Positions 17,008 to 26,057 of a stretch of 64,000 nt of DNA are shown one piece after another. The DNA comes from JACMRP01 sp047302465 (GTDB taxonomy: Bacteria > Bdellovibrionota > Bdellovibrionia > Bdellovibrionales > Bdellovibrionaceae), in the NCBI RefSeq assembly GCF_047302465.1, contig NZ_CP178621.1:1550001-1614000 (forward strand), given 5' to 3'. The translations under genes were made by a program, and so were the position numbers. The notes under the pieces are model-generated. The model ran no database searches, was not told where the DNA came from, and worked only from the letters and a program-made list of their open reading frames with translations. Positions within the stretch are counted from its first letter, which is position 1, and every line of letters begins with the position of its first letter.

Positions 17008-17745
17008 ATGCGAATTGTCTCGATGGTACCTTCTTGGACTGAAACTTTATTACGCGCAGGAATTCCTGTGGTTGGAAGAACACGTTTTTGTATTCACCCC
17101 GCAGAACTTGTTAAGAATATTCCAATTGTCGGTGGGACCAAAGAGGTTCAGTGGGACATCGTGCAAGATTTAAAGCCCGATTTGGTGCTGCTGGATAAAG
17201 AGGAAAATCCTTTAGAGATGGCTGAGGAGTGTCCGTGCCCGTATTTAGCAACGGATGTTCATTCTTTGGCGACCTTGCAGTTTGAACTGCAAAGACTCGG
17301 TACAGAGTTTAAAAACCAGCAGCTAATAACCTGGTCACTGCAATTGCAGGCCATTATTGATCGTGGGCCTTTGCATTGGAGTGAAGAAAATATTCCGGGA
17401 CTAATTGAATGGGTGATTTCGCCAATGCGTCCTGGGCCGCGACCCGTTTTATATGTCATTTGGAAAAAACCTTGGATGGCCATCAGTCGTGAAACCTATA
17501 TTGGGTCCGTACTGAAACAGCTGGGTGCCGACGTCATTCATTTTCCTGAAGAAAAATATCCAGTTATTGAAATTGAAGATTTCCGCGAGTCCTTGATTTT
17601 ATTCTCTTCAGAGCCTTATCCATTTCACAAAAAGATTGAAGACCTTCGCAAAGAAGGTCTTGCAGGAGCTATCGTGGATGGAGAGTCTTATTCGTGGTTC
17701 GGGATCCGCAGTCTAGAGTTTCTGCGAAAGTGTTACGGTCACTAA
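17008..17745 (+). CDS. BtuF-like helical-backbone metal-receptor protein, cytoplasmic
   Basis: 245 aa. It begins MRIVSMVPSWTETLL, then VVGRTRFCIHP, VGGTKEVQWDIVQDLKPDLVLLD, the pattern of the periplasmic-binding fold used by vitamin B12 and iron-siderophore receptors (BtuF/FecB-like). There is no signal peptide or lipobox, so it is one of the cytoplasmic members whose role is not well known. Its last four bases overlap the convergent lipoprotein gene. Confidence 0.75.
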   Translation: MRIVSMVPSWTETLLRAGIPVVGRTRFCIHPAELVKNIPIVGGTKEVQWDIVQDLKPDLVLLDKEENPLEMAEECPCPYLATDVHSLATLQFELQRLGTEFKNQQLITWSLQLQAIIDRGPLHWSEENIPGLIEWVISPMRPGPRPVLYVIWKKPWMAISRETYIGSVLKQLGADVIHFPEEKYPVIEIEDFRESLILFSSEPYPFHKKIEDLRKEGLAGAIVDGESYSWFGIRSLEFLRKCYGH

Positions 17746-20700
17746 GGACGGGTGTCATTGTAGGAGCCCGGAATATTGGCAGAGCCGCTATTAAAGAGCA
17801 CATCTAAACCGTTCACGACATTTTTCTGATCATTGTGGTCGCGATCCGAAGCCGTTGGCGTTTTGATGACGCCTTTCATGAAGTACATCAAACGATCAAA
17901 TTCTTTTTCTCCACGAAGTGCGATAAAGAAATTACGGTTCACTTCATTGCCAAAGTCTTGCATATTCGTGCTGGATGTTTCCTGAGCTAGCAAATAGTAA
18001 CTTTCATTGCGCATGATCGTCTTGGTATTGTCTTCGCCCGTGCAAACCATCAAACCACGAGTCGCGACGTCTACTTTTTTATCGTCCGTATAAGCAGGGT
18101 TAATAGCACCCTCATAAAGCCCTTTCTTCATAAAGAGGGCTGGGTTGATTTTCACTATAGAGCATTCTTGATAGCGATTGAATTGTAGTTGATAAATATT
18201 CTGTTGCATCACCGGAGAGATGTTGGTTGTGACCGAAGTGCTATTTGCCGTAGAAACCGCCGTGGCCTCTGACTGAGCAATCGAATAACTTGCAGTGACG
18301 CCGATCGAGAAGATCTCGGCAAACTTGTATGAAAGCCCTGAGTTGAAGCCTAAGGACTTCGTTACATACGACGAGTTTGTGAATGATTTCGACAAAGAAA
18401 TGTTATTACCTACCGAGATACCCGCATTGTATCCCTTTAGATGTTTGAACCCACCAATGTCTTTTACGAAAAGGCGTTTTTCAACAGTGAACAGCTTTTC
18501 TGGGTTTTTCGCGCGAATGCCGCAGTTGATAAGTGCACGTTGGCCAGTCACGTTCCAATCCCAAAGGTCTTTATTGATATAACTTCTAAACCAATAAGCA
18601 CACAGGCCGCGAGTCAAAGTTGTGTTCAGTTTTCCGGTCGTTGCGAAGGCGTGAAGTTCTTTCGTGATTTGAGCGTCTGTTAGTTTCGTAGGTGCTTGTA
18701 GTAAAATAGCGCGTAAATCCGGAGCCTGTGGAACTCTATTGGCGCGAACAACTTGCAAAGAATTTTTCTTCGCAAAAAGATCCATGTCTGATTGAGCTTT
18801 AAGCACCTCTGTTTGTTCTTTACGGGCTTGCTCGCCGAATTTGATATATTCGCGAACCACCGATTTGTTGACTTCAACGACTGGCAATTTCTCTGCCGTC
18901 AAAAATTCGTTGGCTTCTTTCAGAGTGATCGGTGCCAAGTCTGCAGAGTCGCGGTCTGAATTCAGAATCATCGCGGCGCTGAAAGTACGGTTGTAAAGGC
19001 CCGTAGATGAATCTATGACCTCGTCTAAAGATGCGACTTTGTTTTTAGGGGTCACTTCGCCGTTTTTATCGACGATCACTTTGCTTTCTTGAACAGGGTC
19101 TAGTTCAACAAGCAAGGTGTTGCGGTTTCCAAGAGCCTTTAAGTCAGAGGTTTTAAATTCGATGTCGGCTTTGATGTCGCCATCTAATGTAGATACCAGC
19201 TTTTCGGTAGAAGCAATGTAGGTTTTTTGGCTGTAATAGTCGCGATTTTTAATCAACGCCATTTTTAGCAAGTAAACACCCGGACGGATTTTTTGAGCGC
19301 CTTCCATGCGGCCAGTCGCCATATCACTGAAAACAGAAACAACCGCATCCAATTTGAAGCGCAGTTTTTTCTTTACACTCAGATTCAGGTACTTGTCGAT
19401 GTCATAGCTATAAGACAAAGTCGAGTAGTTGAAACTTCTCAATGACAATGTCGACGGCAGTACATTTTCTTTTTTGCAGTCGGTGATGACATGCTCTTCG
19501 CTGTAAGGGAAGCGAAGGTCACGGCCTTTTGCGCCGATGTCCCATGGATTTATGGCCACACGGATGCTTTCTTTGATGGCAAGATCTTTATTCTCGATAT
19601 CGATGTTTCCAATCAAAGACTTATGGCATTCGTAATATTTAAATTTGATGATTTCATCCCAGTTAACGCAACCCATGTTGTCGGCATTAAGTTTCGAAAT
19701 TTCTTTACCAGCTTGTCCTTGTTGACGGAAACCTTGAACCTTAAAGCTATAGCCACGGGTGATTTTCTCATCGAGACCGTTTTTGAAGCAGGCTTTGACG
19801 TTATAGATGATTTCGCGTTCAGAAGTATTTTCTTTAGCAACACGCAAGAATGAAATTTCAAGCGGACTTACTTCGATACGGGCTTTGACATAGCCCTCTT
19901 TAGTGTCGGAGTTTTCAGCCTGTTTGTCTTCCAGTTTTGAATTAATGAAGTCTGCCAGTTTAAAACCAGGTTTTTGAGTCACGACTTTCATAAGTCTTAA
20001 GAAGCTCGCACCTTTTAACTGATCGTGTTCGCCAATCATATAGGCGCCTTGGAAGTTTCCGATGTTTTCATTGGCGCTTTCTGCTGTGATATCAAGACCC
20101 AGTACTAGCTGGCCAAAAGCAGGCTTGGTCGTGAGCTTAAGAGGGGATTTAATAAAGAGGTTGCCGTTACGAACATCCGAAAGCTCGACAGAGGATTCCG
20201 CAAGAACGCGGTTTTTTTCGACACCGTTTTCAACAATAGAATGGATGAGGTAAACTTTTGTTTTGAAACGGCCTTGGCTGATCGGACGAAGCACTGTTTC
20301 GCCGTTCATAGCCTGAATTTGTAATTGTGGGGCCGCCATCAATTCCATATTCAGGATCACGCCATCTTTTGTGAATTGCTCTTGCGTGCTTTGAACGCGC
20401 ATTTCATTCACCCAAAGTTTGCTTTTTATTTCTTGAGCGTCTTCTTTTTTATCTTCTCCGGAAAGGGCCGCCTTCACATCCTCGTCGCCAGTTGCTAGGC
20501 GGGTGGGTGTGGTGTTTGATAGGTTCACGACCGCTTGGGACTTGTCCGTATCATTCCAAGGATTGATTGCAAATTGAGCTACGCGAGAACCTTTGTGAAG
20601 TCCCGTCGCTGTGATTTTTCTTTTCCACTCAATATAAGTTGGTGTTGCGAAGTAATTAAACGGAACTTCTTCCATCCAGTTTAAGCAACCTTTTTCATCG

Positions 20701-20993
20701 GTCTTAAGTTCCTTGTTGATCTCTTCGATGCGGAACGGATGACCAATCAAAGGTTTTGATTGAGCTTGATCTTTTAAGCATGCCGAGAAGTTGAAGGTTT
20801 TGCTTTTCGGAATCGCATAGTCCTTGTTTAAATTTGAAGCGACAGCATCACCCTTGATTTCCGTTACAAAGAAAGTGGCGGCCGCTGTTTCATCAGATCC
20901 TTCACGCGCCTGCGGTGTTGGAATATTACACGCCGTCAGTCCCGAAAGACTTAATACCAAGAATGTCCAGAATAAGAGCTTAGATGTTGGCAT
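17742..20993 (-). CDS. Giant lipoprotein with duplicated domains
   Basis: 1083 aa. The signal peptide ends in lipobox LTAC (Cys22). Two copies of a domain are visible: about residues 45-160 (KGCLNWMEEVPFNYF, later FAINPWND) and 375-500 (MGCVNWDEIIKFKYYE, later VAINPWDIG). A Lys-rich linker follows. Near 880-960 a Ser/Thr-rich alternating stretch (SIAQSEATAVSTANSTSVTT) resembles membrane-inserting beta-hairpins of pore-forming proteins. No known family recognised. It overlaps the outer-membrane protein gene upstream by 14 bases, so the two are made together and probably act together at the outer membrane. Confidence 0.75.
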   Translation of the reverse strand: MPTSKLLFWTFLVLSLSGLTACNIPTPQAREGSDETAAATFFVTEIKGDAVASNLNKDYAIPKSKTFNFSACLKDQAQSKPLIGHPFRIEEINKELKTDEKGCLNWMEEVPFNYFATPTYIEWKRKITATGLHKGSRVAQFAINPWNDTDKSQAVVNLSNTTPTRLATGDEDVKAALSGEDKKEDAQEIKSKLWVNEMRVQSTQEQFTKDGVILNMELMAAPQLQIQAMNGETVLRPISQGRFKTKVYLIHSIVENGVEKNRVLAESSVELSDVRNGNLFIKSPLKLTTKPAFGQLVLGLDITAESANENIGNFQGAYMIGEHDQLKGASFLRLMKVVTQKPGFKLADFINSKLEDKQAENSDTKEGYVKARIEVSPLEISFLRVAKENTSEREIIYNVKACFKNGLDEKITRGYSFKVQGFRQQGQAGKEISKLNADNMGCVNWDEIIKFKYYECHKSLIGNIDIENKDLAIKESIRVAINPWDIGAKGRDLRFPYSEEHVITDCKKENVLPSTLSLRSFNYSTLSYSYDIDKYLNLSVKKKLRFKLDAVVSVFSDMATGRMEGAQKIRPGVYLLKMALIKNRDYYSQKTYIASTEKLVSTLDGDIKADIEFKTSDLKALGNRNTLLVELDPVQESKVIVDKNGEVTPKNKVASLDEVIDSSTGLYNRTFSAAMILNSDRDSADLAPITLKEANEFLTAEKLPVVEVNKSVVREYIKFGEQARKEQTEVLKAQSDMDLFAKKNSLQVVRANRVPQAPDLRAILLQAPTKLTDAQITKELHAFATTGKLNTTLTRGLCAYWFRSYINKDLWDWNVTGQRALINCGIRAKNPEKLFTVEKRLFVKDIGGFKHLKGYNAGISVGNNISLSKSFTNSSYVTKSLGFNSGLSYKFAEIFSIGVTASYSIAQSEATAVSTANSTSVTTNISPVMQQNIYQLQFNRYQECSIVKINPALFMKKGLYEGAINPAYTDDKKVDVATRGLMVCTGEDNTKTIMRNESYYLLAQETSSTNMQDFGNEVNRNFFIALRGEKEFDRLMYFMKGVIKTPTASDRDHNDQKNVVNGLDVLFNSGSANIPGSYNDTRP

Positions 20994-22095
20994 AGAAGGT
21001 CTCCAGGAAGATCATCAGACTTTTCTCGCGACTTTGAACGGGGCTTAAATAAATCACTTCAGCTTCGCTGTAAGAAGCACCTACGCGAAAGCCGTTTCTT
21101 TTGAAGTTAAGGGCAGATTCAACATTGAAACCAGCGCGATTAGCATGGAAAAACTTGGCAGGGCTAAAATACGCGACAACAGCATCTGGTTCGATGCGGA
21201 AGCTTGTGACCTCAAGCTCCAGACTTTTTCTGCCAACAAAGAAGAACTCGGACCCAGCCGTCGCAGAGTAAGCGCGATTGAGTGTCGTTGGTGCTTTTTC
21301 GTTTTGTAAATAGTTGGCTCTTCCAGTGAAATCCCAGCCACGCATCACCGGGAAGCGTAAAGAACTTAGAGCTTCCAAACCTTGGTAGTTGTGAACAAAA
21401 CGGGATTCGTTTTCGCTGATAGAGTTTACGGTATTACCATGAAGAGAACTCTCGTAGGCAACAGCACTTGGCAAGTTGTCATAGGCAAAGGCACCAATGC
21501 GGTTTTTCCAGAAGTATCGAGGAGTTTCATAGTTCAAAGACAACGAAGCGCTTAACAAGCGCGGCACCGATTCAACACCCGTGGTGTTGGTGCTCATAGA
21601 CACTGAAGTCGGAGTCGCTTGCTCAATATCGATCAGAGTTTGAAAGTTACCAACTTCGAGAAGTTTTAAATTTGCACGCACCGCTGGGAAAGCACGTTCG
21701 CTAATCAAAAGCTCGGTGTGAATGGTGCCCTGATTAAGGGCGCCGCCTGAAAGTAGAAGGGGATTGATCAAACGCCAGTGAGCACCAGCTTCTTTAAGAA
21801 CAAATCCGCTTTCATTTTTGCGCTCGCCATCGATGGATTGAAAGCTGCCGCTTTCAAGCTTTACCAACGCATCGAGGTTCAGGAACAACGAAGGATGAGC
21901 CAAGTATTTCGTTTTTGTTTCAAGCAGAAAGGCTGTGAATTGGCTGGTGGATTGGGCGTCTTGCATGTTGGCGCCGCCAAGACCGGCACGCCAAGTGGAC
22001 TGGATTTCTGCAGCTAAAGACAACGACGCGCCTAAGAGGTGGATAACCCCTAAAATCAATATAAACAGCGCTGGTGTGAGCTTCAGCTTTTTCAT
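20980..22095 (-). CDS. Outer-membrane beta-barrel-like protein
   Basis: 371 aa with a signal peptide (MKKLKLTPALFILILGVIHL, then LGASLSLAAE). The rest alternates polar and aromatic residues in strands with tight turns (RAGLGGANM, GAHWRLINPLLLSGG, FRVGASYSEAEVIYL), as in outer-membrane barrels or porin-like proteins. No named family. It is first of a two-gene leftward operon with the 1083-aa lipoprotein (14-base overlap). A structured stretch (22187-22249) lies in its 5' region. Confidence 0.65.
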   Translation of the reverse strand: MKKLKLTPALFILILGVIHLLGASLSLAAEIQSTWRAGLGGANMQDAQSTSQFTAFLLETKTKYLAHPSLFLNLDALVKLESGSFQSIDGERKNESGFVLKEAGAHWRLINPLLLSGGALNQGTIHTELLISERAFPAVRANLKLLEVGNFQTLIDIEQATPTSVSMSTNTTGVESVPRLLSASLSLNYETPRYFWKNRIGAFAYDNLPSAVAYESSLHGNTVNSISENESRFVHNYQGLEALSSLRFPVMRGWDFTGRANYLQNEKAPTTLNRAYSATAGSEFFFVGRKSLELEVTSFRIEPDAVVAYFSPAKFFHANRAGFNVESALNFKRNGFRVGASYSEAEVIYLSPVQSREKSLMIFLETFYANI

Positions 22096-22186
22096 TGAAC
22101 ACCCTTCTGAAGCTTAAGATGTTCAAAGTTCGTGCTACGTTTTGTAAGGCTAACTAGCTGATCCCACTTAGTCTTCCTGTTCGGGA

Positions 22187-22249
22187 CACAGTCACTGTGA
22201 CGTTTTAGGCTGGCACCTGCTGCATTAGGAGGCTGTCTCAGAATGAGAC
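22187..22249 (-). promoter_or_regulatory. Two short perfect hairpins upstream of the outer-membrane gene
   Basis: CACAGT-C-ACTGTG (22187-22199) and GTCTCA-GAA-TGAGAC (22235-22249) are perfect inverted repeats 90-155 bases upstream of the ATG at 22095. The first could be a protein-binding operator, the second an RNA hairpin. I compared the region by eye with c-di-GMP, TPP, glycine and cobalamin riboswitch cores and saw no match. Confidence 0.35.
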
Positions 22250-22281
22250 GGAGGCGAAATCCTATCGTCTCCGGACGGGGA

Positions 22282-22450
22282 TTTGCCAAGGAAGTATGCT
22301 TAAAAATTTTTGATCTCTTCCCCTAAGGGGGACGGCCTTCCGGGCCTCACGCAAGCGCCACGCCTTTGGCGTGGTTCGCGCCGTCCGGGCGCCGCTTGAG
22401 CCCCCTTACGGAAAGAGCCCAAAAATTTTTAAGCTTACTTCCTTGGCAAA
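22282..22450. repeat. Long palindromic repeat element, copy 2
   Basis: Arms 22282-22331 and 22401-22450 are inverted repeats matching at 45 of 50 positions, including TTTGCCAAGGAAGTA at the outer end. The core 22317-22416 nearly matches copy 1 and has the same central hairpin (CCACGCC, loop TTT, GGCGTGG). The outer arm sequence is unrelated to that of copy 1. It lies downstream of the leftward gene at 22600 and upstream of the leftward gene at 20980. Confidence 0.85.
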
Positions 22451-22599
22451 TTGTCTCGAATGCGTAGGTCTTCGGTTTTTTACTGGTCCGCCGTACTTTA
22501 GCGAAGGTGGAAGACACCTTTTGGAAAGAGCGCGCGAAGTTTTTAGTTCTACTTCGCGCTGGTGAATTGTCTTTGGATTTTTGGATCTTCTTTTTTTGC

Positions 22600-24630
22600 T
22601 TAGAAGTTGATGCCTAAACCTAGGGTGCCGTAGAAGGTGTTTAGGGTGGCGCCTTGTTCGGTTTCTTTTTGTAAGAAATAGTATTTTTTTGCGCCGAAGC
22701 CTGCTTCGCCGTAGAAGCGGGGGGTCCATAGTATTTTTCCGTGGAAGTTTATGGAGTAGTCGTCGCCGAGTGTGTATTTGGAGTCCATGGCTGTGCTGTA
22801 TTTTACTATGTCTAGGTCTACCCATTTTGGATAGCGGAAAATTGGGACTAGGTTGAAGATGTCGTCGAAGAATTTTGGCATTGAGCGGGCCCAGAAAATT
22901 CCGTAGCCTAATTTTGGAACTTTGTAGTCGCTGTAGTTTAGATTTTCATACGAGAGCACCGCGCCCCAGCTTTCGTCACGCTCCCACAAACCTGGAGAAA
23001 AGCGATATTTCAAATCTACGATCGTAGAATTGATTTTTACTTTCTGAGAGGTGCCATCTTCTTTGTCAGCTTCGATGTCTGAAAGAAGATTCATATACTT
23101 GGCACTTACGCCCCAACGCTGTCTTGAGAGGTAATACTGATCCCAACCAGCGATGCTATTAAACCAATATCCTACATGGAATTCGGTCATCACTGCGGTG
23201 CTAGAACCCGAAGTCAGTCCCGTTAAGCGTAAGCTCGCTTCGCCCGCATAGCCACGATAGATATCTAAGTATGCTTTGTGTTCACGTTTGTCGTCTTTCA
23301 CCATCAAGTAGCTGCGATTCCACTTGGCCTTTTCAGGATTCACGGTCTCCCACTTCTCAGGCTCTGTCTTTCCGTCTTGCAGGTACTTTAGACTGTCATT
23401 TTGCGAGTAGGTGGCACTCAGATTTTTTTCGCTGACATAAGGGCGCAGCTTGTTTTGTGGTAGGTATTCTACCGCGATGTCGTATTGGAAAAAGGCTCCG
23501 GCTTTACCAGGTAAAAAGACCTTATTCTGTGAAACTTTGTATTCGGCTTTCCAAAGTTTGTTCGTGGGATCTAGTGGATCTTTGTTGGAAAGTACTTCGG
23601 ATTTTAAAAACACCGGAGCAGGGTTTTCTGCGACCAGTTGGCTGAGATCTGGATTTTTATCGTCCGTTAGAGCCATATCGTAGATTTTTAAAACCGGAGC
23701 AACTGTAGTAAATTCGATAGAGGCGCCGGATTTCAGCTGAGCGAAAAACTTGTTTGGTTTTTCATTGTCGGCCGTGATTTTGCCAGCAAGCGGCTGTGTA
23801 GCATCTTGGAATTTTACTTGGGCAATGCCAGGGTCTTTCTCGTTAATTTTCTTCTTTTTAGATTTCTTTTTGCCTTGAGTAGGTTCTTCGTTGTCAGCAA
23901 CTTGTTGAATCTGCATTTCGATCTGTGTACCAACTGTTTTCATTGCATAGAAGGGTGTGCAGATGCGCGCCGTAGACTCACCTTCGGTGTTTTTTAAGCA
24001 GAATTTGTAGTTTTCATCAATCTTAAGGTCAGGACCTGGTTCGCTCTTAGATCTGAAGAAAGCATAAGTCTTTTTCAAAAGAGAGTTGTTCTCGATGTCC
24101 TCTTCTTTTTTGCCTTGCTTGCGAAGCTGATCTTTTACTTGCAAGATCTTTTCGTGCCAGCCATCAAGTTCTGCTTGCTGCAAGTTTTTGCTCCAGATCG
24201 TATTGCCTTTAGAGTCCGTAACTTCTAAAAGACCAAACGGAATGATTTCTCTTGGCCAATCGAAAAAGAGCACCATGTCCTCTTGATTGTAGAACGCCAT
24301 CTTAGAGCCCTCGGCATCCAATTTTTGACGAGAGGTCAGGTTGATAGAGAAGAAGTCTTCTTTAAGAAGTAAAGGACCCCATTGAAGACTTTTTCCGTAG
24401 CTTGATTGCAGGTCATAGACAATGCTTGGGCCCGAGACCTTGACACCGTTGTTGACGACATCAAACCAGAGAGGTTTTTTGTAGATGGTCTCACTCTGAG
24501 ATGCGGGACTTGGTGATGGCGATGGTGCTATCGCCGCGGCCGGAGTTGTCGCTGGTGTTTGCGCGAATGCGAGCTTCGTTACGAGTAAAGAGAATACGAT
24601 CAGGTGTTTCGTAAAAGTGAAGTGGCTCAT
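22600..24630 (-). CDS. Secreted envelope protein, unknown; paralogue of the gene at 10382
   Basis: About 676 aa from ATG 24630, which starts a signal peptide (MSHFTFTKHLIVFSLLVTKL, then AFAQ); an in-frame start at 24669 would add 13 charged residues. After signal cleavage comes a Pro/Ala/Thr-rich linker (PATTPAAAIAPSPSPSP), then beta-rich domains and a C-terminal barrel-like region ending in GLGINF. A Lys-rich loop (KKKSKKKKINEKD) lies mid-protein. Alignment by eye with the protein at 10382 shows the same order of segments. The last 115 codons are CTA-rich, unlike the rest. Function unknown; outer-membrane location inferred from the terminal Phe and strand pattern. Confidence 0.65.
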   Translation of the reverse strand: MSHFTFTKHLIVFSLLVTKLAFAQTPATTPAAAIAPSPSPSPASQSETIYKKPLWFDVVNNGVKVSGPSIVYDLQSSYGKSLQWGPLLLKEDFFSINLTSRQKLDAEGSKMAFYNQEDMVLFFDWPREIIPFGLLEVTDSKGNTIWSKNLQQAELDGWHEKILQVKDQLRKQGKKEEDIENNSLLKKTYAFFRSKSEPGPDLKIDENYKFCLKNTEGESTARICTPFYAMKTVGTQIEMQIQQVADNEEPTQGKKKSKKKKINEKDPGIAQVKFQDATQPLAGKITADNEKPNKFFAQLKSGASIEFTTVAPVLKIYDMALTDDKNPDLSQLVAENPAPVFLKSEVLSNKDPLDPTNKLWKAEYKVSQNKVFLPGKAGAFFQYDIAVEYLPQNKLRPYVSEKNLSATYSQNDSLKYLQDGKTEPEKWETVNPEKAKWNRSYLMVKDDKREHKAYLDIYRGYAGEASLRLTGLTSGSSTAVMTEFHVGYWFNSIAGWDQYYLSRQRWGVSAKYMNLLSDIEADKEDGTSQKVKINSTIVDLKYRFSPGLWERDESWGAVLSYENLNYSDYKVPKLGYGIFWARSMPKFFDDIFNLVPIFRYPKWVDLDIVKYSTAMDSKYTLGDDYSINFHGKILWTPRFYGEAGFGAKKYYFLQKETEQGATLNTFYGTLGLGINF

Positions 24631-24785
24631 ATCTAAGTTATCGGAGTGTCTAGAATCTTCTGAAGCCATTCCGAGAAAAGTTCTGAATATGAAGGCATAT
24701 ATATAAAAATATGTTTGTCCGCAGAGTGAAAAACAGTCCTATTTAGGTTTCATTCTGGAACAAGCTGCAAGGATTTTTATGTTGT

Positions 24786-26057
24786 TTATAAATGCTTTTC
24801 ACACCACTCAACGACGTACTGGCTTGAGTGTCTGTGTTGAGAGAGCTCTTGACGAAGACTATCAGAAAAACCTTGAGGCATTTTTTCAATCAACTTTGTA
24901 AGTTCCACTTTCATGGCGGTGATGTCAGTAACTTCGGTCACGACAAATTGGCCGATCAAAGTTTTCTCTTTAAACAAAAGAGCTTCGCGGTTGTTGTGAT
25001 GGAACGGTCCTACGATTACGGGCAGACCCGCAGCTAGAGGCTCCATCACACTGTGCACTTGCTTTTTGAAAGAGCCGCCGACAAATGCGAAGTCTCCCCA
25101 AGTGTAGAGCTCGGCCAAAACGCCAATTTCATCAATAATCAAAACGTCTTCGCTTTGCCAAGAAGAAGCTTTTGAATATTTACAATAGGTAAGGCCCAGT
25201 GCTTTTAGTTCAGCCTCTAAAGGCTGCATGTGACCTTCGTTGATCTCGTGAGGCGCTAAGACCATTTTGCAACGAGTTTTTACTTGCGCAAATGCAGGGA
25301 GCAAAACTTTTTCATCTTCAGGCCAAGTGGAACCAGCGACTAAGACGGGACTAGCTTTCGAAGGACGAAGCTCGTTTTTTATGACCTTAGGATGCGCCAG
25401 ACGATGGAAAACCTGATCAAAGCGTGTGTCACCATGAACGTGAACTGGGACCTGCAGGCCTAAACGATCCAGCTGTCTGACATCTTCCGTAGAGACACAG
25501 AAAATTTCTGACAATTGACTAAGAGCCCAGCGAGTCACTTCGGCAGAGAGGCCCTTTAGACGTGAACTGTTGCTGGCGAAAGTCGCCGAGAAAAGCAAAC
25601 TTGGAATGCCTTTTTGGTGGCAAGCTTCTGCCATTACCGGCCACACATCGGTACGGGCGATCAACAAGCAACGAGGTTTCCAAGTTTCTAAGAACTGTTC
25701 ACAGTTTTTTTGGAAATCCCAAGGCAGTGCTCCCCATGCATCAACATCTATCAAAGTTTTTAAAATCTTTTTTGCAGACGGTGAAGAGAAGGTGACGATG
25801 ATTGGAGTCTGAGGATATTTGTTTTTAAGCTCGCGAATGACGGGGCGAGCATATTCAATTTCGCCACTGGCCGCATGAATCCAGAAAGGTCTTTTAGAGG
25901 CAATGTCTTTTGCGGGCTGATTGCTTTTCACTTCAAAAAAAGAGGCGTTTTTATCTTCAACCATCTTGCGAGCTTTGCCGCCTAAGATCGGGCGCAGCGC
26001 CTGCAAAAGGCCAAAAGCAAAAGGGTAAAGAAAGTATCGATATAGCGGCGCTATCAC
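24786..26057 (-). CDS. waaA: 3-deoxy-D-manno-octulosonic acid (Kdo) transferase
   Basis: About 423 aa from GTG 26057, the usual size for KdtA/WaaA. The GTG overlaps the upstream stop as GTGA, with AGGA eight bases before it; a longer frame from 26123 is not needed. It begins with a membrane-associated helix (APLYRYFLYPFAFGLLQ). Family signatures include WIHAASGEIEYARPVI, SLLFSATFASNSSRL, VAGSTWPEDEKVLL, APHEINEGH and FAFVGGSF with HSVMEPLAAGLPVIVGP. It transfers Kdo from CMP-Kdo to lipid A precursor at the inner membrane. Operon with the heptosyltransferase-like gene. Confidence 0.9.
   Translation of the reverse strand: MIAPLYRYFLYPFAFGLLQALRPILGGKARKMVEDKNASFFEVKSNQPAKDIASKRPFWIHAASGEIEYARPVIRELKNKYPQTPIIVTFSSPSAKKILKTLIDVDAWGALPWDFQKNCEQFLETWKPRCLLIARTDVWPVMAEACHQKGIPSLLFSATFASNSSRLKGLSAEVTRWALSQLSEIFCVSTEDVRQLDRLGLQVPVHVHGDTRFDQVFHRLAHPKVIKNELRPSKASPVLVAGSTWPEDEKVLLPAFAQVKTRCKMVLAPHEINEGHMQPLEAELKALGLTYCKYSKASSWQSEDVLIIDEIGVLAELYTWGDFAFVGGSFKKQVHSVMEPLAAGLPVIVGPFHHNNREALLFKEKTLIGQFVVTEVTDITAMKVELTKLIEKMPQGFSDSLRQELSQHRHSSQYVVEWCEKHL

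Larger units (their letters stand above)
22096..22599. other. 504-base intergenic region with leader hairpins and a palindromic element
   Basis: From the left this holds the 5' region of the outer-membrane gene (two short perfect hairpins at 22187-22199 and 22235-22249), the palindromic element at 22282-22450, and about 150 bases of GT-rich sequence after the stop of the gene at 22600. ORFs on both strands here are by-products of the palindrome. No tRNA or known riboswitch recognised. Confidence 0.65.

Noticed and set aside
22140..22280. Known riboswitch in the leader of the outer-membrane gene
   Set aside because: No match by eye to c-di-GMP, TPP, glycine or cobalamin cores.
22371..22825. 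Open frames overlapping palindrome copy 2 and the 3' end of the gene at 22600
   Set aside because: Antisense or out-of-frame to a real gene; Arg/His-rich composition typical of shadow frames.
10382..24630. Diversity-generating retroelement as cause of the changed 3' gene ends
   Set aside because: No reverse transcriptase or template repeat in the window; changes are synonymous-type codon shifts, not adenine-directed substitutions.
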